Positions 33,875 to 46,541 of a stretch of DNA of 64,000 bases are shown piece by piece. Each line of letters opens with the position of its first letter. Position 1 is the first letter of the stretch. The notes below the pieces were generated by a model. The model was not told where the DNA came from, ran no database searches, and was given only the letters and a program-made list of their open reading frames with translations. Position numbers and translations under genes: made by a program. Source of the stretch: Marinobacter sp. C7 (GTDB taxonomy: Bacteria > Pseudomonadota > Gammaproteobacteria > Pseudomonadales > Oleiphilaceae); assembly GCF_022343555.1 (NCBI RefSeq), contig NZ_JAKQZH010000001.1:868001-932000 (forward strand), in the 5' to 3' direction.

Positions 33875-36675
33875 TATGCACCCTCCTTCTTGGGCTTGAT
33901 GGCGGAGTGGGGCGACAGCCGGCCAATGCTGACCAGCGCCAGCAATGTGGCCCCGATGACGGTCAGGTAGACACCCAGGTCAAATACCAGAGCGGACGCC
34001 ACCTCGAATTTGCCCACCACCGGCCAAGTGATGTAGCCAAAGGTGGAGGTGAGGAACGGATAGCTGAAGGCCAGACTGCCGGCCCCGGCGATGATTGCAA
34101 AAAGAAGGCCCAGACCGATCACGTTGTGGTACTTGATGCCGATCCGTTCCTGGGTCCAGACCATGCCGCTGGCAATGTACTGGAGAATCAGAGCCACCGA
34201 GGTAATCAGCCCGGCGATGAAGCCTCCGCCCGGCAGGTTATGCCCCCGGAGGAAAATGAATGCCGAGACCATCAGTGCCAACGGCAACATGGGGCGGGCA
34301 ATCTGTTTGAGCATCATCGGATGGGCGTCCCGGGTCCACGGATGGCCCATGCCATCGCCCGGTGGCGGGGTCAGGGCGGTATTCTTCAGCATCGCGTAAA
34401 TGCCCAGGGCGGCAATCGCCAGAACCGTGATCTCGCCGAGGGTATCGAAGCCCCGGAAGTCCACCAGAATCACGTTCACCACGTTGGTGCCGCCCCCGCC
34501 GGATTTACTGTTATCCAGGAAGAAGTCGGAAATCGAGCTGAATGGCCGGGTCAGCATGGCCAGGGTGACCAGCGTCATACCGACACCGGCAACCAGGGCG
34601 ATAATGGCGTCGCGGCTCCGCTGGCCACGGGAGCTCTCCAGTGGGGTCCAGGACGGCATGTAGAACAGTGCCAGCATAAGAAGCACGATGGTGACCACCT
34701 CCACAGACAGCTGGGTCATGGCCAGGTCCGGCGCCGAGAAGCGGGCGAAGGCAAGCGCCACGATCAGGCCGACCACACTGAGTAACACGAGGGCGTAGAA
34801 ACGCTCCCGGTGCAGGAAGGCTGTCAACAGGGCACAAACGATCAGTACGCCCGCTGCGATCATGGTGGGCAGGTCAACGGGACTCAGGCCCAGTTCACCC
34901 ACAAAAATACCGACATTCATCAGCGGCGCTGCCGCCACGGCGATAACACTCAGCACCAGCAACAGGGCGTAGCGTTGCAGGGAACCGTTCTCGATGCGGG
35001 CGGTCAGGTCGTGCGAGAAGTTCCCAATCCGTGACACCACTGCTTCGAACACCGCTTTCTCGTCGATCTCCTTGAACCGGGCATGGAAATCGAAGAAGCG
35101 CTGGCGTTGGGTGTACATCAGCAAGCCCCCGAAGAACGCCACAAAACTCATCAGCAGGGGCAGGTTCAGGCCATGGACCACGGCGAGCTTGTAGTCCGGC
35201 ACGTCGCCGCCAAGGGTGGCAGAGGCCGCGGAATACAACAGCGGGCCGACCGAGATGGCCGGAAACATCCCCACCATCACACAGGCAAACACCAGGATTT
35301 CCACCGGGATCTTCATGTAGCGGGGTGGTTCGTGGGGCGGATACACGGGAAGGTCCACCGGTTTGCCATTGAAGAAGACGTCATGGATGAAACGGGCGGA
35401 ATAGGCCACCGCGAAGATTCCCGCCAGGGTGGCCACAATCGGTGGCAGCCACGCCCAGAGACCCGGCAGGTTCAGTTCCAGGGATTCGGCAAAGAACATC
35501 TCCTTGCTCAGGAAGCCGTTCAGCAGCGGCACACCCGCCATCGACGATGCCGCCACCATGGCCAGTGTTGCGGTGTGGGGCATGTAGCGCCAGAGGCCGT
35601 TAATCCTGCGCATGTCCCGGGTGCCGGTCTCATGGTCGATGATGCCGGCCGCCATGAACAACGAGGCCTTGAACGTGGCGTGGTTGATCACGTGGAAGAC
35701 CGCCGCGACCGCCGCCAGTTGCGTGCCCATGCCAAACAGCAGGGTGATCAGGCCCAGATGGCTGACGGTGGAGTAGGCCAGCAGGCCCTTGAGATCGTGC
35801 TTGAACATGGCCACGTAGGCACCGAGCAGCAGCGTCGCCATCCCGGTGAAGCTCACCATGTAGAACCACTGCTCGGTACCCGCCAGTGCCGGATACAGCC
35901 GTGCCATCAGGAACACGCCGGCTTTCACCATTGTGGCCGAGTGCAGGTAGGCAGATACCGGCGTCGGCGCCTGCATGGCGTGGGGCAGCCAGAAGTGGAA
36001 CGGGAACTGGGCAGATTTGGTAAAGGCACCCAGCAGCACCAGCGTCAGGGCCACCGGATACATGGCATGGGCCTTGATCTGGTCGCCGGCGGCGAGAACG
36101 TCGTCGAGCTCGAAACTGCCGACGATGTTGCCAATGATCAGGATGCCGGCCAGCAGTGCCAGACCACCGCCCCCGGTAACCGCCAGGGCCATCCGTGCCC
36201 CGCGGCGGGCATCCTGCTTGTGGGTCCAGTAACTGATCAACAGAAACGACACCAGGCTGGTCAGCTCCCAGAAAATCAGCATCAGCAGCAGGTTGCTGGA
36301 CATCACGATGCCAAGCATGGAGCCCTTGAAGCAAAGGAGCAGCGCGTAGAACTTGGCGATGTTCTCCTTGGGCTTCAGGTAATAGCGGGCGTACAGGATG
36401 ATCAGCAGCCCGATGATCAGGATCAGCAAGGCAAACAGCAGTGCCAGGCCATCCAGGCGAAAACTGAGTGAAATGCCCAGTGCTGGTAACCACTCCTGAT
36501 GGAACAGAACGTAGCCACCGTCGGCCAACACCTGCCAGTTCGGGTAAAGGGCGGCCAGTGCAACCAGGGCCGGAACGGAAGAGGCAATGGCAATTGCCGT
36601 TCGCCCTCCCTGGGCGAACAGGGGCGCGGCGATCGCCCCCAGGAAAGGCAGTAAAACAACCAGCGGTAGCGACAT
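33874..36675 (-). CDS. Mrp/Pha-type antiporter fused subunit A-B
   Basis: The 933-residue protein joins an NuoL-like MrpA part (FWELTSLVSFLLISYW, FPFHFWLPHAMQAPTPVSAYLHSATMVKAG, GVPLLNGFLSKEMFFAES), an intermediate MbhD/E part and a C-terminal MrpB domain (MLPLALMVSAFIFLRGHNLPGGGFIAGLITSVALILQY). The fusion gives a six-gene (group 2) operon A'-C-D-E-F-G like pha of rhizobia and operons of Pseudomonas and Vibrio. The complex exchanges Na+ or K+ for protons, supporting salt and alkali tolerance. All six genes are coupled or nearly touching. Confidence 0.93.
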   Translation of the reverse strand: MSLPLVVLLPFLGAIAAPLFAQGGRTAIAIASSVPALVALAALYPNWQVLADGGYVLFHQEWLPALGISLSFRLDGLALLFALLILIIGLLIILYARYYLKPKENIAKFYALLLCFKGSMLGIVMSSNLLLMLIFWELTSLVSFLLISYWTHKQDARRGARMALAVTGGGGLALLAGILIIGNIVGSFELDDVLAAGDQIKAHAMYPVALTLVLLGAFTKSAQFPFHFWLPHAMQAPTPVSAYLHSATMVKAGVFLMARLYPALAGTEQWFYMVSFTGMATLLLGAYVAMFKHDLKGLLAYSTVSHLGLITLLFGMGTQLAAVAAVFHVINHATFKASLFMAAGIIDHETGTRDMRRINGLWRYMPHTATLAMVAASSMAGVPLLNGFLSKEMFFAESLELNLPGLWAWLPPIVATLAGIFAVAYSARFIHDVFFNGKPVDLPVYPPHEPPRYMKIPVEILVFACVMVGMFPAISVGPLLYSAASATLGGDVPDYKLAVVHGLNLPLLMSFVAFFGGLLMYTQRQRFFDFHARFKEIDEKAVFEAVVSRIGNFSHDLTARIENGSLQRYALLLVLSVIAVAAAPLMNVGIFVGELGLSPVDLPTMIAAGVLIVCALLTAFLHRERFYALVLLSVVGLIVALAFARFSAPDLAMTQLSVEVVTIVLLMLALFYMPSWTPLESSRGQRSRDAIIALVAGVGMTLVTLAMLTRPFSSISDFFLDNSKSGGGGTNVVNVILVDFRGFDTLGEITVLAIAALGIYAMLKNTALTPPPGDGMGHPWTRDAHPMMLKQIARPMLPLALMVSAFIFLRGHNLPGGGFIAGLITSVALILQYIASGMVWTQERIGIKYHNVIGLGLLFAIIAGAGSLAFSYPFLTSTFGYITWPVVGKFEVASALVFDLGVYLTVIGATLLALVSIGRLSPHSAIKPKKEGA

Positions 36676-36924
36676 CGCAACCTCGTTATCGGTATTTTTC
36701 TTCTACGTATGGAAAAAGGCGTGTGTGCAGAAGTCTAGCCTCCGGATACGCGTCCTGCATGGCATAAGGGCAGCAGGGTTACGCCGGAAGCCCGGGATCA
36801 GATGAAGGGCGGATCCGGGAAATAGGGTAGACGACCGCGATGGCGGGCGATATCAGCCGTTACGGGCGGGCGAATGGTCTGTTTGCAGCCGAAGGACCTT
36901 TCGGTCATTGGTTGCTCCGTCAGT

Positions 36925-36938
36925 CAAACTTGGGTTTC
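36925..36938 (+). promoter_or_regulatory. PsrA-like operator upstream of fadH
   Basis: CAAAC (36925-36929), TTGG, GTTTC (36934-36938) fits the PsrA pattern of (G/C)AAAC, four bases, GTTT(G/C). PsrA is the TetR-family fatty-acid sensor of pseudomonads and relatives that represses beta-oxidation genes. The site is 87 bp before the fadH ATG; a TATACT -10-like hexamer lies at 36991-36996. The rest of the 349-bp gap between the antiporter operon and fadH shows no gene. Confidence 0.5.
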
Positions 36939-36943
36939 GATGA

Positions 36944-40095
<3,152 letters not shown>

Positions 40096-40113
40096 CCTTG
40101 TTCAGGGCCGGTG

Positions 40114-40278
40114 TCAGCGAATAGCTTTCAGCGCCGTAAAAATGGCTTCGGCTTCGGCTTCAAGTACCTGGCAACGCAAGGGGTTTCCCTGTTGCAGTGC
40201 CCGGGCCAACTGTCTCTGCTTCATATCGTAGAGCCGGTTGAGAACATCTGCCTGGCTCTGTTTTGCTGGTGCGTTCAT
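40114..40278 (-). CDS. Small 54-residue hypothetical protein
   Basis: A complete short gene lies in the gap between the CNNM and GlxA genes. ATG 40278 has an excellent ribosome site, GGGGAGGT, eight bases upstream. The product begins MNAPAKQSQADVLNRLYDM and is predicted helical and amphipathic, with QRQLARALQQGN and VLEAEAEAIFTALKAIR, soluble and without a signal. I do not recognise the family. It is convergent with the CNNM gene (18 bases between stops). Confidence 0.65.
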   Translation of the reverse strand: MNAPAKQSQADVLNRLYDMKQRQLARALQQGNPLRCQVLEAEAEAIFTALKAIR

Positions 40279-40396
40279 GGAAAACTACCTCCCCACGTGA
40301 ACACCTGTGTCAATTATCTTTACGTTGCTCGCGGCCAAACGGCCTTTACAAGATATAGATGCATAACCCGGGCCAAATGTTACAGCCCGGCCCCCT

Positions 40397-41389
40397 CTAA
40401 CGCCCGAACCTCGCCCGGTAGGAACCGGGTGGCAGGCCGGTGTGTTTACGGAACAGCCGGCTGAAGGAGCTGACATCCTCGTAACCGACACGCCGCACCA
40501 CGCTGTCCACCGTTTCCCGGGAAGCCTCCAGCAGTTCCCTCGCATTCTCGATACGCAGAATCTGCAGATAGGTGACTGGCGTTTCCCCCGTTGCCGCCTT
40601 GAAACGGCGCATGAGCGACCGTTCGCTCAACCCCGCCTGCCTGGCCATATGCTCCATTTTGATCATTTGATGAAAATGCCCGTCGAGCCAGTCCTGTAAT
40701 TTCAGAATAGCTGCATCCGAGTGATAACGCCGGGCTTGCAACGCCCCGTAGGGTGCCTGGCTCGTCCTGCCCGCATCAATCACAAACGCCTTGGCCAGTT
40801 CCCGGGCCACCTGCGCACCGGCAAAACGCTCCACCAGATACACCCCCAGATCCCACCAGGCCATTCCGCCGCCCGCACAGGCCACCGGCCCATCCACCGT
40901 CACCAGCTTCTCAGGATCCAGGCGCACGCCCGGGTACCGTTCCCGGAACTTCTGACTGAAGCCCCAATGCGTCGTCGCCTCCCGTCCCTCCAGAAGCCCG
41001 GCTTCAGCCAGGAAGAATGCGCCGGTGCAATTGCTGGCAAGATTGACCGCGCCGTATTCCCTCTCGCGAAACTGGGCGAGCCATGCAATCAACCCCGGGT
41101 TATCGGCCAGCACTTTCTCGATGGGGGCTCCAATGGTAGGGATGATGAGCAGATCGTCCCCAACAAGTGATGACGGATCGTTCCAGGCACCGTCGCTATA
41201 CAGGGTGAGCCCGTTGATGCATTTGCAGGGCTTGCCGTTTTCTGTGAGCAGGCGGGTTCCGAAATAGTGGTGAGGTTGATCGTCGTGAATCCGAGCCCAG
41301 GTCACGCCGGCCAGGCGGAAAAGATCAATAATCCCGGTTACGGCACTGGCCAGGGCGCCATCAAAACCGATAACAGAAACGCTCTGCAT
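40397..41389 (-). CDS. GlxA-type AraC-family transcriptional regulator
   Basis: The 330-residue protein has a DJ-1/PfpI-like N-terminal domain (VSVIGFDGALASAVTGIIDLF; NLASNCTGAFFLAEAGLLEGREATTHW with the Cys nucleophile position) and two C-terminal AraC helix-turn-helices (MEHMARQAGLSERSLMRRFKAATGETPVTYLQILRI; DSVVRRVGYEDVSSFSRLFRKHTGLPPGSYRARF). ATG 41389 has GGAGG six bases upstream, better than the start at 41443. It is divergent from the acyl-CoA dehydrogenase operon 150 bp away, its plausible target. Confidence 0.9.
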   Translation of the reverse strand: MQSVSVIGFDGALASAVTGIIDLFRLAGVTWARIHDDQPHHYFGTRLLTENGKPCKCINGLTLYSDGAWNDPSSLVGDDLLIIPTIGAPIEKVLADNPGLIAWLAQFREREYGAVNLASNCTGAFFLAEAGLLEGREATTHWGFSQKFRERYPGVRLDPEKLVTVDGPVACAGGGMAWWDLGVYLVERFAGAQVARELAKAFVIDAGRTSQAPYGALQARRYHSDAAILKLQDWLDGHFHQMIKMEHMARQAGLSERSLMRRFKAATGETPVTYLQILRIENARELLEASRETVDSVVRRVGYEDVSSFSRLFRKHTGLPPGSYRARFGR

Positions 41390-41538
41390 TACAGCCTCCG
41401 GAGTAGGGGGTCGGCGGGTGAAGGCCCGGGCAGGTAAAATCAAATTTGGCGGTATTTACCAAGAATATGTCAGATATGCCGGTTCCAACACAACCGCCGG
41501 TTATGCGAATCTAGGCAGCAATAAACAGGAGACCAAGA

Positions 41539-43343
<1,805 letters not shown>

Positions 43344-43344
<1 letters not shown>

Positions 43345-44123
43345 TGGCTTTGGTCAAAGTAGAGAAACAGGGCCACATCCTGCTGATCGGCCTTAACCGC
43401 CCGGAAAAAATGAACGCCATGAACCGGGCCATGTACCACGAAATTGCCGCCGCCTATTACCAGCTCCAGCATGACCCCGAACTGAGAGTCGGATTGATGT
43501 ACGCCGAAGGTGACCACTTCACAAGCGGCCTGCAGCTGGACGACTGGGCCGGCGTTTTCGCGAACGGCAAAGGCATCGAACCGGGCGAGGGTGAACTCGA
43601 TCCGTTTCACATTACCGGCGATGGCCTGACCAAGCCGGTCGTATTCGCCGCCCAGGGCATCTGCTTCACCTGTGGCGTAGAAATGATGCTCAACACCGAC
43701 GTTCGCGTGGCCGCCAAAGGCACCCGCTTCGCCCAGCTGGAAGTCAAACGCGGTATCTTCGCCTGCGGCGGCGCCACCATCCGGTTACAGCGCGAGATTG
43801 GCTGGGGCAATGCCCAGCGGTACCTGCTGACCGGTGACGAATGGAGCGCAGACCAGGCTTACCAGTGGGGCCTGATCCAGGAGCTGGTGGAGCCCGGCGA
43901 GCAGTTCAACAAGGCCCTGGAAATCGCTGAGAAAATTGCCAAAGCTGCGCCACTGGGTGTTCAGGGCAGTTTGAAGTCTTCAAAAACGGCTGTAAGCCAA
44001 GGGCAGGAAATAGCGAAGCAGCAATTGTTTCCGGAGTTGCAGCCGGTCATGGCCAGCGAGGATGTAAAGGAGGGAATTCAGTCGTTTCTCGAAAGGCGTG
44101 AGGCTGTTTTTAAAGGAAGATAA
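43344..44123 (+). CDS. Crotonase/enoyl-CoA hydratase family protein
   Basis: The 259-residue protein has crotonase features: ILLIGLNRPEKMNAMNRAM at the N-terminus, YAEGDHFTSGLQLDDWAG (oxyanion hole), KPVVFAAQGICFTCGVEMMLNTDVRVAAKGTRFAQLEVKRGIFACGGATIRL. The usual catalytic Glu pair is not obvious (the second site falls in the VKRGIFACGG region), so hydratase versus isomerase activity is open. ATG 43344 is fixed by overlap with the dehydrogenase stop. The pair performs consecutive beta-oxidation steps. Confidence 0.85.
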
Positions 44124-44143
44124 CTTCGAGGTCTAAGCGGGAG

Positions 44144-44241
44144 GGCGCCCCCTCCTTTCGAAACCGTCTGTGGCCATGGATGGCCACAGACGAGCCCTAC
44201 AGAGGCGTACTTGCGGGCGTGTTTCGGAAGGATGGGGCGCC
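44144..44241. repeat. Structured extragenic element, copy 3
   Basis: Arms at 44144-44164 and 44221-44241 pair at 19 of 21 positions (GGCGCCCC ends, GAAAC/GTTTC inner ends). The 56-bp core (44165-44220) begins with CGTCTGTGGCCATGGATGGC, the same CCATGGATGGC centre as copies 1 and 2, but is otherwise diverged. It lies between the convergent ends of the crotonase gene and alkB, where it could act as a bidirectional end. Confidence 0.8.
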
Positions 44242-44266
44242 TGGCCGCCGGCACCCAACTTCCAGG

Positions 44267-45535
44267 CTACGCAGCCTCGGAATCAGAGGCGGACGCTTTC
44301 CGCTCCTTGGCTTCAGCCGCCACCTTGGCAGCATAATCCGCATACTTGGCCATCAGCTCCTCTTTCCGGTCCGGATCCCAGTTGATCTTGCTCAGATCAC
44401 CCTCGTAGTGATCGATGACCCGCTTGTCCATCTCCTCATACCACCAGCCTGGAATGTAAGCCGGTAACAGCATCGACGCGTAGCCCCCCGGCAACTGCGG
44501 CGCCTTCTCGAAGTGACGCAGGGCCTGGAAACTCCGGGTCGGATGAGCGTGGTGATCGGAATGCCGCTGCAGCTGATACAGGAACAGGTTGGTCACAATG
44601 TGGTTGCTGTTCCAGCTGTGCTCCGGCCTGGTCCGCTCATACTTGCCGTTCTTGTCCTTCTGCCGCAGCAGGCCATAGTGCTCGATGTAATTCACGCTCT
44701 CCAGCAGGCTGGCACCGTATACCGCCTGGGCCGCCAGGAAGGGAACCGCACGGGGACCGCAGACCAGCGTGGTGGCACCAAAGAATCCGGCACTCATGGC
44801 CCAGCCCTGTAGCAGTTCGTTGTCGAGACTCCAGAAACTCTTGCCTTTGCGTGCGAGGCGCGCCTTCTCGATCTTGACCGACGACTTGATGCCACCAATT
44901 ACCGTCCGGGGCAGGAACTTCCAGAAGCTTTCACCCATCCGGCTGCTGGCAGGATCCTCCGGTGTGGCCACCCGCTTGTGGTGCCCGAAGTTGTGTTCCA
45001 CCACAAAGTGCGTGTAACCGGTCGGGGCGAGTGCAGCCATGGCCAAAAGCTTGTTCAGCCTGTTCGATTTGTGGCCCAGCTCATGGGCGGTGTTAATGCC
45101 CACACCGTTGATGGCGCCGACTGTCAGGGTCAGGCCGATCTTGTCGTCAATGGGTGTTTTCTTGCGGCTGGCCAGCCAGGCGCCCATGAAGGTCATGGCG
45201 TACTGGGTAGGAATAAAAGCCTTGACGATCCGGTCGTAGTATTTGTCCTGCTCGAGAGGCTTGACCGCCGCTTCCGGAGGATTGCTCTTATCCTCACCGA
45301 TGGCCCGGTCGAGGGCCGGGATGATTCCATGCACCAGGGCCGGGCCCGTCCAGGCCAGCGCCTTGAGCCTCTTCGGTGCAATCGCGTATCCCGTCAGGGC
45401 CGCCAGACCGATGCCGGGCAGGGCGGGGCCGAGGAGCCACATATAGCGCTTGGGGTCTTTCCAGTCCTTGCCCTCCTGAGCGGAAGTGTCCTTGCCGTCG
45501 TGGTTCTGTACCGCGTCATTGACCTTGGCATTCAT
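44267..45535 (-). CDS. alkB: Alkane 1-monooxygenase
   Basis: The 422-residue integral membrane di-iron hydroxylase has all His boxes of AlkB: HELGHK (151-156), EHNFGHH (180-186), NYIEHYG (282-288) and RHSDHHAHP (324-332), between about six membrane helices. It inserts oxygen at the terminal carbon of medium-chain n-alkanes using electrons from rubredoxin and rubredoxin reductase, neither of which is in the window. Length matches the family (about 400). ATG 45535 has GGAGAT upstream. A possible promoter, TTGAAT-17 bp-TAAATT, lies in the 200-bp upstream gap. The C-terminus is charged and Ala-rich. Confidence 0.94.
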   Translation of the reverse strand: MNAKVNDAVQNHDGKDTSAQEGKDWKDPKRYMWLLGPALPGIGLAALTGYAIAPKRLKALAWTGPALVHGIIPALDRAIGEDKSNPPEAAVKPLEQDKYYDRIVKAFIPTQYAMTFMGAWLASRKKTPIDDKIGLTLTVGAINGVGINTAHELGHKSNRLNKLLAMAALAPTGYTHFVVEHNFGHHKRVATPEDPASSRMGESFWKFLPRTVIGGIKSSVKIEKARLARKGKSFWSLDNELLQGWAMSAGFFGATTLVCGPRAVPFLAAQAVYGASLLESVNYIEHYGLLRQKDKNGKYERTRPEHSWNSNHIVTNLFLYQLQRHSDHHAHPTRSFQALRHFEKAPQLPGGYASMLLPAYIPGWWYEEMDKRVIDHYEGDLSKINWDPDRKEELMAKYADYAAKVAAEAKERKASASDSEAA

Positions 45536-45735
45536 ATCCGGATCTCCGTCTTGTTTGCTGTTTTATTCAATTTATGTCGGACAATCTGGCAATTCAACAG
45601 TTGTCTGGCGGTTCTGATGCGTTGGCGTGAAATGACAAGCGAAGAGGCAGTGGCGAATTTGCGGTAACTGAACCAAACTTTGAGCAAACAACAACAAGCA
45701 GCTCGGCCGAAAAGAGCGACAGGGATGAATCAGGA

Positions 45736-45993
45736 ATGACACCTCAAGATACCCAGGGCGCCGTCGCCCATTGGTCCGTTCAGGATATGCTCCGGGAATA
45801 CCTGACCTCAGGCAGAATGGCGGAAGTTGTCTATCGTGATGGAGCCGGCCAGATCCGCATTGCCCACGACATCATCCGGGAAGTATTCAGCCGTGCCGGA
45901 AAGGACTTCATTCTCCTTGGCCGGGGAGAGCTGGTAGGCGTGGATCATGTCATTACCATCGATGGCAGGTTCCCTACCGTAAGTTGTCGCTAA
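45736..45993 (+). CDS. Small hypothetical protein
   Basis: The 85-residue protein is soluble, with two alternating strand-rich passages (MAEVVYRDGAGQIRIAHDIIREVF and DFILLGRGELVGVDHVITIDG). The second half has the spacing of Sm-like folds such as Rof/Rho-binding antiterminators, but the match is too weak to name. The start ATG 45736 is preceded by GGATGAATCAGGA. It is divergent from alkB across a 200-bp gap. Confidence 0.6.
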   Translation: MTPQDTQGAVAHWSVQDMLREYLTSGRMAEVVYRDGAGQIRIAHDIIREVFSRAGKDFILLGRGELVGVDHVITIDGRFPTVSCR

Positions 45994-46083
45994 CCAAAGG
46001 GTAATGCCCGGGTAATTGTGTTTTCAGTCGCCCTGCGCGTAATCTCCAGCCCGTTGCGAATCATCTTTAACGGAGGAAGCGTT

Positions 46084-46386
46084 ATGAAAAAGCAAATGCT
46101 CGTGGCTATGGCTCTGGCTACGTCTCTCGGTCTGGTTGCCTGCAGTTCGGAAGAGGAGACGAACCAGGGGGTCGACATCGAACAGGCAGCCGACAACGCC
46201 GGTGATATGGTGGAAGAGGCGGGCGAGTCCGCCCAGGACACCTATGAAGAAGCCACAGGCCAGACTGACAGCGCCTGGGAAGAAACCAAGGACACCGCCG
46301 AAGAAGTTGGCGATGAAGTCAGCGATGCTGCAGAGGAAACTGCAGAGGCAGTAGAAGAGGGTTACGAGGAAACAACCCAGCAGTGA
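46084..46386 (+). CDS. Small acidic lipoprotein
   Basis: The 100-residue protein has a lipoprotein signal (MKKQMLVAMALATSLGLVAC, lipobox LVAC). The mature part is almost wholly helical and very acidic, made of repeated short units of the type DTYEEATGQ, SAWEETKDTAEEVGDEVSDAAEETAEAVEEG, resembling YtxH/CsbD-like or late-embryogenesis-type helices. GGAGGAAGC precedes ATG 46084; an upstream in-frame start at 46018 is less likely. A role in envelope or osmotic stress is only a guess. Confidence 0.7.
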   Translation: MKKQMLVAMALATSLGLVACSSEEETNQGVDIEQAADNAGDMVEEAGESAQDTYEEATGQTDSAWEETKDTAEEVGDEVSDAAEETAEAVEEGYEETTQQ

Positions 46387-46428
46387 TTGCCTCGGGGCCA
46401 GCCTTCCTGGAGGGAGGCTGGCCGATGG

Positions 46429-46479
46429 CTGTCAATGAACGGTCACAGAATTGTCGTCAAACAGTTCCTTTCCTGTCAC
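46429..46479 (+). promoter_or_regulatory. Array of five Pho-box half-sites upstream of phoX
   Basis: Five 7-bp units occur every 11 bp: CTGTCAA (46429), CGGTCAC (46440), TTGTCGT (46451), CAGTTCC (46462) and CTGTCAC (46473), separated by AT-rich 4-bp spacers TGAA, AGAA, CAAA and TTTC. This is the PhoB-box design (CTGTCAT, four bases, CTGTCAT), here extended beyond the usual two to four units. It ends 62 bp before the phoX ATG. Confidence 0.7.
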
Positions 46480-46541
46480 ATTTCCCACCGAAACTGGCCT
46501 CTCCAAAACATCGACCCTGACAGTTGTGAGAGAGGCAAGAA

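Noticed and set aside
35083..36471. 462-codon plus-strand frame across the antiporter A subunit
   Set aside because: The product is His/Gln/Gly-rich with no family features, typical of antisense translation of a membrane protein.
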